Positions 36,215-46,491 are shown, counted from the first letter of the stretch. The stretch is 64,000 nucleotides of DNA from Diphasiastrum complanatum (GCA_029204225.1 CM055096.1:627001-691000), one strand, 5' to 3'. Made by a program: numbers and translations. The notes: generated from the sequence alone by a model not told the origin.

Positions 36215-36475
36215 TTATTGCCTCAGCCGTTCTATCCATTCGGTTGTTGTGGGAGGGCTGCGTTCATATATCTGCATTGGGTAGCCGCTCCAATTCAATG
36301 GATTACAATTTTCTGCAGGTAGTTTAATTCTGTGGTGAAGTTTGCTGGAGCCCTGTTGAAAGCGTGAATGCTGACTTACTGCACCTAGAACAAGTTCAAT
36401 GAAGGCATTGAAGGTGTAGAGAGTCTTGTTTTCATGGTGAAAGAGAGACATCTGTTCTGAAGCGTCATGGAGCAC
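36215..36475 (-). CDS. Possible terminal exon or ORF, unknown protein
   Basis: The minus-strand frame reads SLFHHENKTLYTFNAF..ELVLGAVSQHSRF and ends EWIERLRQ-stop; AATAAA overlaps the stop region. Composition looks protein-like and there is no repeat, but I do not recognise it. A CAG just upstream of ATGTCTCTC could be a splice acceptor, making this a last exon. A chance frame is possible. Confidence 0.3.
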   Translation of the reverse strand: MLHDASEQMSLFHHENKTLYTFNAFIELVLGAVSQHSRFQQGSSKLHHRIKLPAENCNPLNWSGYPMQIYERSPPTTTEWIERLRQ

Positions 36476-36499
36476 AGAAAAGCATTCAATTTGTTAGAA

Positions 36500-36790
36500 G
36501 GACTGGGCAGATGACTAGGCGCTAACTAAGTGCGGATTTAGGGCGCTGATTGGGCAGCTGGCTGCGCACTGAATTAGCTGATTAGGGCGCTGACTGGGCA
36601 GATGACTGGATGTTGACTAGGCACAGTAGGGCACTGACTGGGCAAATGACTGCGCGCTGACTGGCCCTGCATTTAGGGCATTAGACGCTGATATGGCACG
36701 GTTTTAGGGCTGACAGGACACGGATCTAGGGCTGACAGGGCGCTGTTGCTGACAGGCTGACAGCGCTGCTAGCTGGCAGCTGGTACTCGA
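36500..36790. repeat. Degenerate short tandem repeat
   Basis: Variants of GGGCGCTGACTGGGCAGATGACT and TAGGGCTGACAGG are iterated with drift. Confidence 0.6.
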
Positions 36791-37247
36791 TATGGCTCCT
36801 CCTTGAGGGTCAGGCCCTCCTCGCGCACACGAACTCGCTCCCCTGCGACTGGCACCTCACCCCCCCCCCCCCCATTCGCTGTTGGGTCACCTCCTGCTAC
36901 AGTTCCCCCCTAGCCGCTTGCTACAATACCCTCCCCCCTCGCTGCTCGTTGACTCCACCACGTTGCAAACTGATGATGTGGCAACGCTGCCTGTTGATGT
37001 AGCATCACCCCCTAAATCTTCTTCTCCACTCTCAATCTCCTCCTATCTTCCACTCTTCCTTCTGTTTCATCTCCTTCTTCTTCCATCTCTTCCTCGTCTT
37101 CATCGATCCCCAATCCAATCAATCTTGCCATTCCTACCGGCCTCCTTCCTATTCCTATTTCACAAGACTCCACAGCTCCCCCACCTACAGCACTCATCCC
37201 ATACACCCCCTCCAAATCAATTGAACTATTTCCTCTTGGGAAGCTGA
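36791..37247 (+). other. Pro/Ser-rich frame-shifting stretch with poly-C, upstream of a LINE ORF1-like frame
   Basis: A C-run at about 36860-36873 and CT-rich sequence. Open frames are Pro/Ser/Leu-rich and change frame. They may be the decayed N-terminal part of the ORF below. Confidence 0.4.
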
Positions 37248-37706
37248 CCAAATGAGAGCAGATTTTCAGCTTTTGAAGTAAGAACTTTCATAGTTGAAAG
37301 GAGTAGTGTCTCCTTACTAAAGGAAAAGAACCTGTTGCAGTCCAAAGTCGCCTCATTGGAGCAAGCGATCACCACTAAGCAGGTTGCAGCCTCGGAAACG
37401 ACCACCACCATGATACGGGAGCTTGAGAGTAAAATTGAGCAGCATAAAGATTCATGGGCAGCAGTCCTGAAGAAAGGCACCAAGCCTAGAGCCCCCGTTT
37501 CCTCAGTCATCTCAGCCACTATTTCGGAAGAGCGATCAAGGGAGCAAAAGGCCCATAACATCAGGGTTTGTGGGATACCGGACACACAAGGTGCCATTGC
37601 CAAGGCTACAAGATTTTTTGAGACCACTCTGGGACATGTGACTGATGGGCTAGTGTTATGTACCATAACGGTACGACCTTCAGTGATGGCCTCACAAGGG
37701 GCATGA
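37248..37706 (+). pseudogene. LINE ORF1-like fragment
   Basis: The open frame encodes a coiled-coil-like segment (LLKEKNLLQSKVASLEQAI, RELESKIEQHKDSWAAVL) followed by EQKAHNIRVCGIPDTQGAIA and TRFFETTLGH. This resembles the coiled coil plus RNA-recognition region of L1-type ORF1 proteins. It begins right after an in-frame stop and ends where an LTR-like fragment (37654) intrudes. Whether it belongs to the LINE family at 52-63 kb is unknown. Confidence 0.5.
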
Positions 37707-37747
37707 CGCAGGTCTGGCGTTATCGACATGTTTGGGTGCCACGCGTC
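37654..37747 (+). repeat. H repeat (partial LTR-like), orientation opposite to 44777 and 46398
   Basis: Starts TGTTATGTACCATAACGG (palindromic start) and runs through GACATGTTTGGGTGCCAC. Reverse-complement copies lie at 44777-44906 and 46398-46491. Confidence 0.7.
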
Positions 37748-38382
37748 AAAACTGCAGACCATGTCTATGGATCTGCCCGCCTCCACCTCGGGAATCGAGC
37801 AGTACGAGGAGGTACTTGATTGGGCATGGGCATGATGTCACTTTTGGGGTCTGTTGGTTGATCGCTACCTCCAGTCCAAGCAACGCGCGCGGACTGCGTG
37901 CTCTTAATACTGTGTATGGAAGGGGAGGGGCGTTGAATTTGGTTTTAGCATCGTGATCTACAGGTACGATTTCATACCTGCAGCAGGTAATAATTTCTTT
38001 TGGGAGGGGGGGGTAATACCTCCCCCAGAATTAAAAATCCATGCACTGCAGCAGCGCATCTTGGCTTCAAAGTGGTGGGAGAGGGGAGGAGTTTTTACCT
38101 CCCCCCGCTATTGTACCTTTGTGATGGGACAAGGGAGGGGAGTGGCGCGCCTCCCCACGGCCCTTGTCACTCCCTTTGGTCAAAACAAATCTAAATCTAA
38201 AGCTAAAACCATGTGCTAAGCTTATGCTGAAATAAAACTTAGTTTTAAGCTTGAACTTTTAACACTTAGTGTGTTAATCCAAAGGAAGTTAAAACCAAGC
38301 CAATTCCTGAAGCCCTGTCCTTTCAGGTTGTACCTCTCCCTTTCTCCTCCTCTGTACCTGCAGACCTCCCAAGGTGGGAGAG
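37748..38382. other. G/C-run-rich DNA, no gene
   Basis: Contains GGGAGGGG/CCTCCCC inverted tracts. The last bases (GGTGGGAGAG) form a purine tract next to an LTR-like block. Confidence 0.45.
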
Positions 38383-38723
38383 TGTTACAACTCCCTAGGA
38401 TCAACGACTGCCTTGAAGGTTCCGCACACCCCCCATACAAGTGACGACGCACCTTAACCGCCCAACCGTAGGGTCACAACCGACCCACCCCCATGCTCTG
38501 GAGCAATCGACATAATCATGCCCGGTCAAGCCTCCTACAATAACTGGCATCCCATACCACCAGCCATCGCACTCGGCTCTCCCTAGCACACATCTCCTGG
38601 CCTGGAGATACATCCTGGCTCATGCATGTGCTCTCCATCCACCAACTCCCGGGTAGACTGAGTGAATGGTAAAAGGGAAACCCCACCACTAAATAGGCAT
38701 AGCACAGTGGGTCCCATCAAGCA
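38383..38723. mobile_element. LTR-G copy 1 (gypsy-associated LTR, 341 bp)
   Basis: TGTTACAACTCCCTAGGATC to CCCATCAAGCA; nearly identical to 46059-46397. Orientation is ambiguous: a purine tract lies at its left here, but a minus-strand primer site lies at the left of copy 2. The copia element 38724-44771 inserted exactly at its right end. Confidence 0.7.
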
Positions 38724-39406
38724 TGTTAAAAATTCACAATTCTAGCTTGACTAGTTTTGGTCATATGACTTGTAAATAGTTAGATGGTCATGATGTGGCT
38801 TGTCACACGTGCCAAATAGCATAGAATTCCATTCATAAGGATGTTCTCAAGTAGACCTAAGTGTTAGAACCTTTGGAATGAGTCCAAATTATGCTTAGAT
38901 ACAAGGGAGAAAAAATAGGAGCTATTTTTGGTAGTTTTTTGCATTGTTGAGGGATCTCCAAGATTCCAACCCTAACTTGGTAGGGATGAAAGATCCACCA
39001 AAATTAGCATTAGGGATAGGTTTAGGGCTACTCATACCTGCCCAAAACCGTGATGGATCATGTATATATAGGTGATGATATCTCACCAAAATCAATCAAG
39101 CAATTTCATGTTTTTTCTCTCATAATGGTGCAATTGCTCTCTATGTTCATAATTGTTTGAGTACTTGTGATTACTAATGATTATAGGATTGAATGTAGGT
39201 CTGGTGTACAGTACTCAGACTGTGGGAGGCCGTACTTTCACACGTGTGAAGCCTTCTTCAAGGATTTGGGCCATTTAGTGAGGTTCAAGCATAGATTTTT
39301 GATGGATTTTGATGGTTCAACTTGTGCTAATCTTATGAAATCATAACCTATTGTTTCCCTCATCATTTCAAGTGTTTTAGGATCCTTATTTGCTGTAATT
39401 TTTACA
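38724..39406 (+). repeat. 5' LTR of the young copia element
   Basis: 683 bp, TGTTAAAAATTC to TTTTTACA. Contains TATATATAGG (39062-39071), a likely TATA box, and the palindrome TTCACACGTGTGAA (39237-39250). Confidence 0.95.
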
Positions 39407-39418
39407 TGGTATCAGAGC
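39407..39418 (+). other. Primer-binding site
   Basis: Perfect TGGTATCAGAGC abutting the 5' LTR. Confidence 0.95.
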
Positions 39419-40217
39419 CTAAAGGCTGAAATGAGCTAAATCCTTGGTTTTCATTCAATTTGATCACAATTTTTGATCTAAATCTTGTGTAGATTGGATC
39501 TTAGCATCTAGTATTGATTCTAGAACTCAAAGTGAGTCAAATACATTGGAGATTGGTGTTGTGTGACTTCATTTGCAGGTGTTTAGGTGTCTAAAACCAG
39601 AGGCAAAGTTGAATTCAATTCACATTACCAAGATAGCAAGTTTTGCTTGCTCCAAGCATTGATTTCTAAGCGAGTTTTGGAGGTGATTTCATAGAGGAGG
39701 CTTTCTAGCATTCAAGGAGAGGGAAGATCAGAGTTTTGGGGACTCTTCAAGGCTGTTCTAAGGTGTAGTAGGCACCTCCTAAAGTGATTTAGGTTCAGTC
39801 CAACCATTGCTTGACTTATGCACCAAATTAGATCAATTTTTCATCAATTTTGATCATTTTTTGCTTGTGATTGGATAGTAGATTGTGTTGCATCCTCATT
39901 AAGTTCCATTTAGATCTTTTACAAGTGATTTTGGAAGTATATTAGGTTGCTGAAATTCACTCTTGATCAGATCATTTGGAAGCTTTAATGTTCTTTATAG
40001 AAAGAGGGGCAATTCTACTAGTATTGTCTACTTCAATCAAGCAAGTGCATTGTTTCTAGTATTCTATGATTTGATTTTGTTAGAGATCATTCTTAGATCT
40101 TTATAGGAAGTCTATTACTGATCTTTTCAGGTCCCTAAGAAGTGGGATAAGGTAGACCTTCAATCAAATCAATAGAAGTAACCTTCATTTGTGTCAAGTC
40201 CTTGATTAGGAGACTAG
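39419..40217 (+). other. Leader of the young copia element
   Basis: Non-coding 0.8 kb between primer site and gag start. Confidence 0.8.
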
Positions 40218-43163
40218 ATGGCATCTATAAATGCATATCTTTTGGATACTAATGAAAGGCTCAACAAAACTAACTATTCCATATGGAAAGTTAGAATGGA
40301 ATCTATCATGATCATGCAAGATCTGATGGAAATTGTAAATGGTAAGGAGGGTGAACCTATTCATCCTCAAGAAAAAGCCAAATACATCAAGAGGTGCAAT
40401 GTTGCACTACATTGCATAAAAATGAATGTTGCAAATGAACTCTTAAGAGAGGTAGGAGATTGCACTTCAGCTCAAGATGCTTGGGAGACTTTGCAAAAGG
40501 TCTATGAATCCAAGAACCAAACTAGAATGTTAGCTTTGAAGAATCAAATCTATAGAAGCTATCAAAAGAAAGGAGAGAGTGCACATACTTTTGTCCTAAG
40601 AGTAAAGGAATTGAACAAAGAGCTAGCCTTTATAGGTGACCCTATCAAGGATGAAGAGCTTGTTCAACTCATATTGAATGGACTAAGCTTTGAATTTGAC
40701 AATTTGGTTCAGGGATATGCAATTATGGGTAAGCTACCCATACTTGAAGAACTCCAAGGCACACTCATGGCCGAGGAATCAAGAAGGAGCCAAATGCAAG
40801 AGAGGATGGATAGGCTTTCCATCCAAGGTGGAGATGACCAAGCTCTCTTCACCAAAGGCAAAGGCAAGTCCAAAGGCAAAGGATCAACATTCAAGAAGTC
40901 TACAAAGCTTGAGGATCAAGAAGGACCCCCAAAGGCATCTCCATCAACCACCAAAGTCAAGAAGGACAAATCAAAGGTGAAGTGCTACTATTGTAGCAAG
41001 ATGGGGCATTATGCCTCAGAATGCTTCAAGAGGAAGCAAGATCAAAGCCAAGCCAACATGAGCAAAGAGGAGGAGGAGGAGAGTTCACATGAGGACTCTC
41101 TCATGATGTCCATATTTTCTTCAACAAGCTTCAAAGGAGAAGATCCTTGGTGGATTGACTCGGGTGCTAGTTCACACATGACTAGTAAAAGGGAGTTTTT
41201 CTCTTCTCTCTTATCTTATGATGGACCTATAAAGTCTATCTATACAGCAAATGATGAAGCTTGTAAGATTGAAGGAGTTGGTAGCATTCCCCTTTGCTTA
41301 GGATCTTCCAAAAAGATCAACATAGAAGGTGTTTTGTACATTCCTACAATAACAAAGAATCTACTAAGTGTTGGCCAAATGGTAGACAATGGTTTCAATG
41401 TTGACTTTGCTTCAAATGAATGTTTAATCAAGAAGAAGGGTAAGATAGTGGCTAAGGGCACTAGACTTGGCAAACTTTATAAGCTGGATGCATTTGTGGA
41501 TACTAATGTTGTCATGTTGGCCGAGAAGAGCAAGATATCTACCTTTACTTTATGGCACAAAAGACTTGGACATGTCAACTCGGGTTCCATGGAGGCTATG
41601 ATCAAGGAGGAGTATGCTTTAGGCCTACCAAGGTCTATTGGGAAGGAAGACAAGGTTTGTGAAGCTTGTGCCTTATCCAAGGCACATAAGAAGGTGTTTC
41701 CTAACTCCATCACAAAGTCATCTCATCCTCTTGAACTCATACACTCGGATGTGCACATTGCTAGCACCAAATCTAATGGAGGTTCATCCATGTTTTTAAC
41801 CTTCATTGATGACTACTCAAGATATTGTTGGGTGTTCTTACTTTCCTTCAAGTCTCAAGTATTTGATACTTTTGTAAAGTTCAAGTTGTTTGTGGAAAAG
41901 CATCATAATCATAGCATCAAGATTCTTAGAAGTGACAATGGTGGAGAATTCATCTCCAATGAGTTCAAGGCCTTTTGTGAGGAGGAAGGGATCAAGAAAG
42001 AGACTTCTTGTCCTTACACTCCTCAACAAAATGGAGTTGCTGAAAGAAGGAATAGAACATTATGTGAATGTTCTAAGGCTTTAAGATTAGATGCTTGTTT
42101 GCCCAAATCCTTTTGGGGTGAGTCTCTTGTATGTGCAAACTACTTGATGAATAGGGTGTCTTGCAAAGCAATTGAAGGCAAAACTCCTTATGAGATGTTG
42201 TATGGAAAGAAACCCAATCTTAATCACTTGAAAGTTTTTGGGTGTATATGTTATGTGCATGTGCCATTGGAAACAAGAACCAAGGAGGATCCATCTTCCA
42301 CAAGAGGGATCATGCTTGGATATGCAAGCTCAAGCAAGGGCTACAAAGTCTATCTCCCATCCTTGAACAAATTTGTTGTTTCAAGGGATGTCATCTTTGA
42401 TGAACATTATATGCATATGCTTGAAGAAGGCTCAATTGCTCCAACAATCAAGAAGAAGATGGCCGAGGAGCAAGATCTTGGTTTTGAGGAGGAGCTCATG
42501 GAGGAGCAAGCACCAAACCCACCTATCACACCAAGGAGATCTTCAAGGGCAAAAGTGGAGCCATCAAGGCTCACATATCAAGGCAAAGGACAGCAAGTTG
42601 AGGGTATCTCATCCACTTCTTATGCTTTATCTAGTTTTGAAGAACCGTCTAATGTTGAAGATGCATTGAACTCCAAAGAATGGTATAAAGCTATGTTGGA
42701 TGAGTATGATGCCTTGATTGAGAATGAAACTTGGTTGCTTGTTGAGAGACCTCAAAGGAATGTAATAGGATGCAAGTGGGTCTTCAAGCTTAAGTTGAAT
42801 GCAAATGGGAGTGTTAACAAACATAAAGCAAGATTAGTTGCAAAAGGTTATGCTCAAGAGAGAGGGATAGACTATGAGGAAACTTTTGCACCCGTGGCCA
42901 AGATGGTCACAATAAGACTAATCATTGCACTTGCATCACATTTTGGATGGATTCTATGTCAAATGGATGTCTCTAATGCTTTCTTGAATGGTTTTTTTGG
43001 AAGAGGATATCTACATGGAGCAGCCACAAGGGTTCATCAAGCATGGAATGGAGAACAAAGTATGCCATCTCCAAAGAAGCATCTATGGCTTGAAGCAAGC
43101 CTCGAGATCTTGGAATTCAAGACTACATTGCTATCTTATTTCACTTTCTTTTGTTCAAAGTGA
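40218..43163 (+). CDS. Copia gag-pol, first part (Gag, protease, integrase, RT start)
   Basis: The start MASINAYLLDTNERL opens a UBN2-type Gag (about residues 1-230). The zinc knuckle CYYCSKMGHYASEC begins at residue 256. Protease WWIDSGASSH has its Asp at residue 314. The pre-integrase HHCC region (LWHKRLGH..CEACALSKAH) precedes the integrase D511, D573, E609 triad, with 35 residues between the last two. A linker leads to RT (KWVFKLKLNANGSVNKHKAR, QMDVSNAFLNG). True coding ends near 42998: a run of seven T (42992-42998) changes the frame, and the remaining 55 residues are out of frame. The slip could be a real mutation, a sequencing error in a homopolymer or, less likely, recoding. Confidence 0.95.
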   Translation: MASINAYLLDTNERLNKTNYSIWKVRMESIMIMQDLMEIVNGKEGEPIHPQEKAKYIKRCNVALHCIKMNVANELLREVGDCTSAQDAWETLQKVYESKNQTRMLALKNQIYRSYQKKGESAHTFVLRVKELNKELAFIGDPIKDEELVQLILNGLSFEFDNLVQGYAIMGKLPILEELQGTLMAEESRRSQMQERMDRLSIQGGDDQALFTKGKGKSKGKGSTFKKSTKLEDQEGPPKASPSTTKVKKDKSKVKCYYCSKMGHYASECFKRKQDQSQANMSKEEEEESSHEDSLMMSIFSSTSFKGEDPWWIDSGASSHMTSKREFFSSLLSYDGPIKSIYTANDEACKIEGVGSIPLCLGSSKKINIEGVLYIPTITKNLLSVGQMVDNGFNVDFASNECLIKKKGKIVAKGTRLGKLYKLDAFVDTNVVMLAEKSKISTFTLWHKRLGHVNSGSMEAMIKEEYALGLPRSIGKEDKVCEACALSKAHKKVFPNSITKSSHPLELIHSDVHIASTKSNGGSSMFLTFIDDYSRYCWVFLLSFKSQVFDTFVKFKLFVEKHHNHSIKILRSDNGGEFISNEFKAFCEEEGIKKETSCPYTPQQNGVAERRNRTLCECSKALRLDACLPKSFWGESLVCANYLMNRVSCKAIEGKTPYEMLYGKKPNLNHLKVFGCICYVHVPLETRTKEDPSSTRGIMLGYASSSKGYKVYLPSLNKFVVSRDVIFDEHYMHMLEEGSIAPTIKKKMAEEQDLGFEEELMEEQAPNPPITPRRSSRAKVEPSRLTYQGKGQQVEGISSTSYALSSFEEPSNVEDALNSKEWYKAMLDEYDALIENETWLLVERPQRNVIGCKWVFKLKLNANGSVNKHKARLVAKGYAQERGIDYEETFAPVAKMVTIRLIIALASHFGWILCQMDVSNAFLNGFFGRGYLHGAATRVHQAWNGEQSMPSPKKHLWLEASLEILEFKTTLLSYFTFFCSK

Positions 43164-44184
43164 ATATGATCCTACTCTTTACATTAAGTTTGATGATGTT
43201 GGTATTGTACTTTTACTCATTTATGTAGATGACATCATCATTAGTGGAAATAGTGTTGATGGTATTGAAAAAATCAAGATAGATCTATCCTTAGAGTTCA
43301 AGATGGTAGATCTAGGGTGTCTTCACTTCATCTTAGGCATAGAAGTACTTAGAGGGTCTGATTTTATCTTTATAAGTCAAGTAAACTATGCTCAAAGTCT
43401 TTTGAAGAAGTTTAAGATGGAAGTATGCAAAAGTGTTGACACACCAATGGAGCAAGATGTAAAAGTGCCAAATGAAGATGATGAAAGATCCTTCATGGAC
43501 ATCACTTTGTTTAGGCAACTTATAGGTTCCTTAATGTGGATCACTATAACTAGACCAGATCTTAGCTTTAGTGTATGTAGGTTGAGCGAATCCATGCAAA
43601 ATCCATTGAATATCCATTGGAAAAAGGCTAAGAGGATTCTAAGATACATCTCGGGTACATTGGATTTTGGGATTCTATATAGAGGAGATGTGATTAACCT
43701 TCATGCATTTAGTGATTCAGATTTTGCAGGGGACAAGAGGGATAGGAAATCAACAAGTGCCTATTCAACTTTCATAGGAGAAGGTGTGGTTTCATGGCTT
43801 TCAAAAAAGCAAGAAACTATATCTCTATCTTCAACCGAGGCCGAGTACAAAGCTTTGACAACCACTACAAAGGAGGTACTTTGGATCAAGAGATTATTGG
43901 TGGAACTAAAGATCATGGATTCAGAGGAGGCACCAATCATCTACAATGACAATATATCAGCCCAACACCTTGCATCTAACCCAATCTTCCATGCAAGATC
44001 TAAGCACATTGAGATATGCCATCACTTTGTGAGAGAAATGGTGCAAGCCAAGGAGATTGCTTTGGAGCATGTTCCAAGCAATGAATGTGTAGCTGATCTA
44101 CTTACTAAACCACTTCAAAAGACACCTTTTATGAAGTTCAGATCATCACTTGGAGTGATTAGTAAAGTCACACGTGCCAAATAG
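42999..44184 (+). CDS. Copia pol, second part (RT palm, RNase H), frame-shifted
   Basis: In the +1 frame the RT continues at once (EEDIYMEQPQGF). Catalytic YVDD is at 43222-43233. The connection region (VDLGCLHFILGIEV) and RNase H (SDSDFAGDKRDRKST, SLSSTEAEYKAL, IYNDNISA, ARSKHIEICHHFVRE) follow. The C-terminus has the usual VADLLTKPL. All RNase H acidic residues appear present. The stop TAG at 44182-44184 lies inside the truncated 3' LTR, so the last few residues are LTR-encoded, a consequence of the deletion at 44166/44167. Confidence 0.93.
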
Positions 44185-44771
44185 CATAGGATTCCATTCA
44201 TAAGGATGTTCTCAAGTAGACCTAAGTGTTAGAACCTTTGGAATGAGTCCAAATTATGCTTAGATACAAGGGAGAAAAAATAGGAGCTATTTTTGGTAGT
44301 TTTTTGCATTGTTGAGGGATCTCCAAGATTCCAACCCTAACTTGGTAGGGATGAAAGATCCACCAAAATTAGCATTAGGGATAGGTTTAGGGCTACTCAT
44401 ACCTGCCCAAAACCGTGATGGATCATGTATATATAGGTGATGATATCTCACCAAAATCAATCAAGCAATTTCATGTTTTTTCTCTCTTAATGGTGCAATT
44501 GCTCTCTATGTTCATAATTGTTTGAGTACTTGTGATTACTAATGATTATAGGATTGAATGTAGGTCTGGTGTACAGTACTCAGACTGTGGGAGGCCGTAC
44601 TTTCACACGTGTGAAGCCTTCTTCAAGGATTTGGGCCATTTAGTGAGGTTCAAGCATAGATTTTTGATGGATTTTGATGGTTCAACTTGTGCTAATCTTA
44701 TGAAATCATAATCTATTGTTTCCCTCATCATTTCAAGTGTTTTAGGATCCTTATTTGCTGTAATTTTTACA
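44167..44771 (+). repeat. 3' LTR of the young copia element (5'-truncated)
   Basis: 605 bp equal to 38802-39406 with three substitutions. The first 78 bp and the polypurine tract are missing. Confidence 0.93.
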
Positions 44772-44776
44772 AAGCA

Positions 44777-44906
44777 CGGTCCTGCCGGCGACACGTGACC
44801 ACCTAGGATGGTGACACGTGGCACCCAAACATGTCGAAGACTCCAGTCCTGCATCATGCCCCTTGCGAGGCCGTCACTGAAGGGCGTACCGTTATGGTAC
44901 ATAACA
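44777..44906 (-). repeat. H repeat, partial LTR-like
   Basis: On the minus strand it starts TGTTATGTACCATAACGG. It is the reverse complement of the unit at 37654. It sits directly right of the copia insertion and left of a gypsy fragment. Confidence 0.7.
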
Positions 44907-46044
44907 TCCCCCCCCCAATAAAATGGTCGGAACTCATTCAAGAGTTCGAATTCGACATTAAGTATCGTCGAGGAACGTCGAATTGTGTCGCTAATGCTTT
45001 GAGCCGGATTGGAGAAGTTAATCAGTTATGCTTTGCTGAGTTCCAATCCGAGTTGTATCTTTCTCTGCGAGATCTTTCTCAGACCGATGAGTTTTTTGCT
45101 CGTATTTGGCAAGAAGTCCTGGAAGGAAGCTCTATTTCGAGAGATAATCTTGGAAAGCAAGATTTCAAGAAATCTCGCGAAGAGAAGATACTTGTTGATT
45201 ATTCCATTAGAAATGGTTTTCTTTTCCGAAGGTTGTGTACCAGATATCGCGGACATTAGGGCCCAAATCCTAGACGAGTGCCACGATAGCCCCAGCGCGG
45301 GACACCCTGGTATACAATGGACACTTGACCTTGTTAAGAGAGAATTTTATTGGCCAAAAATGAAAGGTCATATATGTTCAAAAGTGTGAACAGTGCCAAG
45401 TAAATAAAGCAGAAAGACTCAGAGCAGCTGGCCTGTTGCATCCATTGGAAATTCCCAGCAAAAAATGGGAAAGCATTTCCATGGATTTTGTGGTCGGACT
45501 TCCCAAGTCAGGGAAGGGTCACGATGCTATTTGGGTAGTAGTTGACAAGCTAACCAAAATGGCGCAGTTTATTCCAACAAAAACTACTGTCAAAGCTTCT
45601 GAACTTGCTCAACTCTTCGTTGAAAAGTTGTTCAGGTTGTATGGGTTGCCGAACGATATTGTTAGTGATCGTGATTCAAAGTTCACTGGCAAGTTCTGGC
45701 AGGCGGTCTTTGAAAGACTGGAAACTACTTTAAGTCTATCATCTACAGATCACCCAGAAACCGATGGTCAAACCGAACGGGTCAACCAGTCGACGGAAGA
45801 TATGCTTCGTGCATATGTTTCCAGGTGACAATCAAATTGGGAAAAGTATCTCCCAATGGTTGAGTTTGCATACAATAGTATGAAGAATTTTGCCACTGGT
45901 TTTAGTCCTTTTATGCTCTTGTACGGCTTTCAGCCTCGTTCCCCTATCTCCGTTTGACTCAAAGGTCTCAAGGTTCAAGCTACAGCGGATTTCTTGCATG
46001 ATATGTAGGAAATGTTGCAGGTGTCTAGGAAAAGCATTAGATCG
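44907..46044 (+). pseudogene. Ty3/gypsy fragment I (RNase H end and integrase)
   Basis: It starts abruptly at the end of RNase H (WSELIQEFEFDIKYRRGTSNCVANALSR). It then runs through the integrase zinc finger (HDSPSAGHPG, later CEQCQVNK, with a frameshift near 45235 and a small deletion near 45370). The catalytic core follows: MDFVVGLPKSGKGHD, YGLPNDIVSDRDSKF and HPETDGQTERVNQ. Stops lie after AYVSR (45826) and after SPISV. The tail KGLKVQATADFLHDM ends near 46030. Gag, protease and RT polymerase are absent. Confidence 0.88.
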
Positions 46045-46056
46045 GCTCTGATACCA
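46045..46056 (-). other. Primer-binding site, minus strand
   Basis: The reverse complement is a perfect TGGTATCAGAGC, 2 bp from the LTR-G copy 2 boundary. It suggests that LTR-G belongs to a minus-strand element. Confidence 0.65.
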
Positions 46057-46058
46057 AC

Positions 46059-46397
46059 TGTTACAACTCCCTAGGATCAACGACTGCCTTGAAGATTCCG
46101 CACACCCCATACCAGTGACGACACACCGTAACCGCCCAACTGTAGGATCACAACCGACCCACCCCCATGCTCTGGAGCAATCGACATAATCATGCCCGGT
46201 CAAGCCTCATATGATAAATGGCGTCCCATACCACCAGCCATCGCACTCGGCTCTCCCTAGCGCACACCTCCTGGCCTGGAGATACATCCTGGCTCATGCA
46301 CGTGCTCTCCATCCACCAACTCCCGGGTAGACTGAGTGAATGGTAAAAGGGAAACCCCACCACTAAATAGGCATAGCACAGTGGGTCCCATCAAGCA
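46059..46397. mobile_element. LTR-G copy 2 (339 bp)
   Basis: TGTTACAACTCCCTAGG to CATCAAGCA, very close to 38383-38723. Its junction with the H repeat here is the unoccupied version of the copia insertion site. Confidence 0.75.
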
Positions 46398-46491
46398 CAG
46401 TCCTGCCGGCGACACGTGACGACCTAGGATGGTGACTCATGGCACCCAAACATGTCGAAAACTCCAGTCCTGCGTCATGCCCCTTGCGAGG
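46398..46491 (-). repeat. H repeat, truncated copy
   Basis: Matches the first 93 bp or so of 44777-44906, then is replaced by gypsy gag sequence. Confidence 0.7.

Larger units (their letters stand above)
38724..44771 (+). mobile_element. Young, nearly intact Ty1/copia retrotransposon (6.05 kb), TSD AAGCA
   Basis: The 5' LTR is 38724-39406 and the 3' LTR 44167-44771. Target duplication AAGCA is at 38719-38723 and 44772-44776. The unoccupied arrangement (CATCAAGCA joined to CAGTCCTGCC) is visible at 46389-46406. Over the shared 605 bp the LTRs differ at only three positions, so insertion is recent. The 3' LTR lacks the first 78 bp of the 5' LTR, and the polypurine tract is also gone. The pol frame is open except for one frameshift near 42998. 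Confidence 0.96.

Noticed and set aside
37226-37786. 186-codon minus-strand ORF
   Set aside because: Antisense to the LINE ORF1-like frame, which has the more plausible coiled-coil and conserved motifs.
42985-43005. Programmed frameshift between the copia gag-pol parts
   Set aside because: Copia elements normally encode one polyprotein, and a seven-T run is a common site of mutation or sequencing error. It would also be an odd position, inside RT.
8987-46056. TGGTATCAGAGC-type sites as tRNA genes
   Set aside because: They are 12-base retroelement primer sites at LTR borders; no cloverleaf surrounds them. No tRNA, rRNA or CRISPR array was seen.
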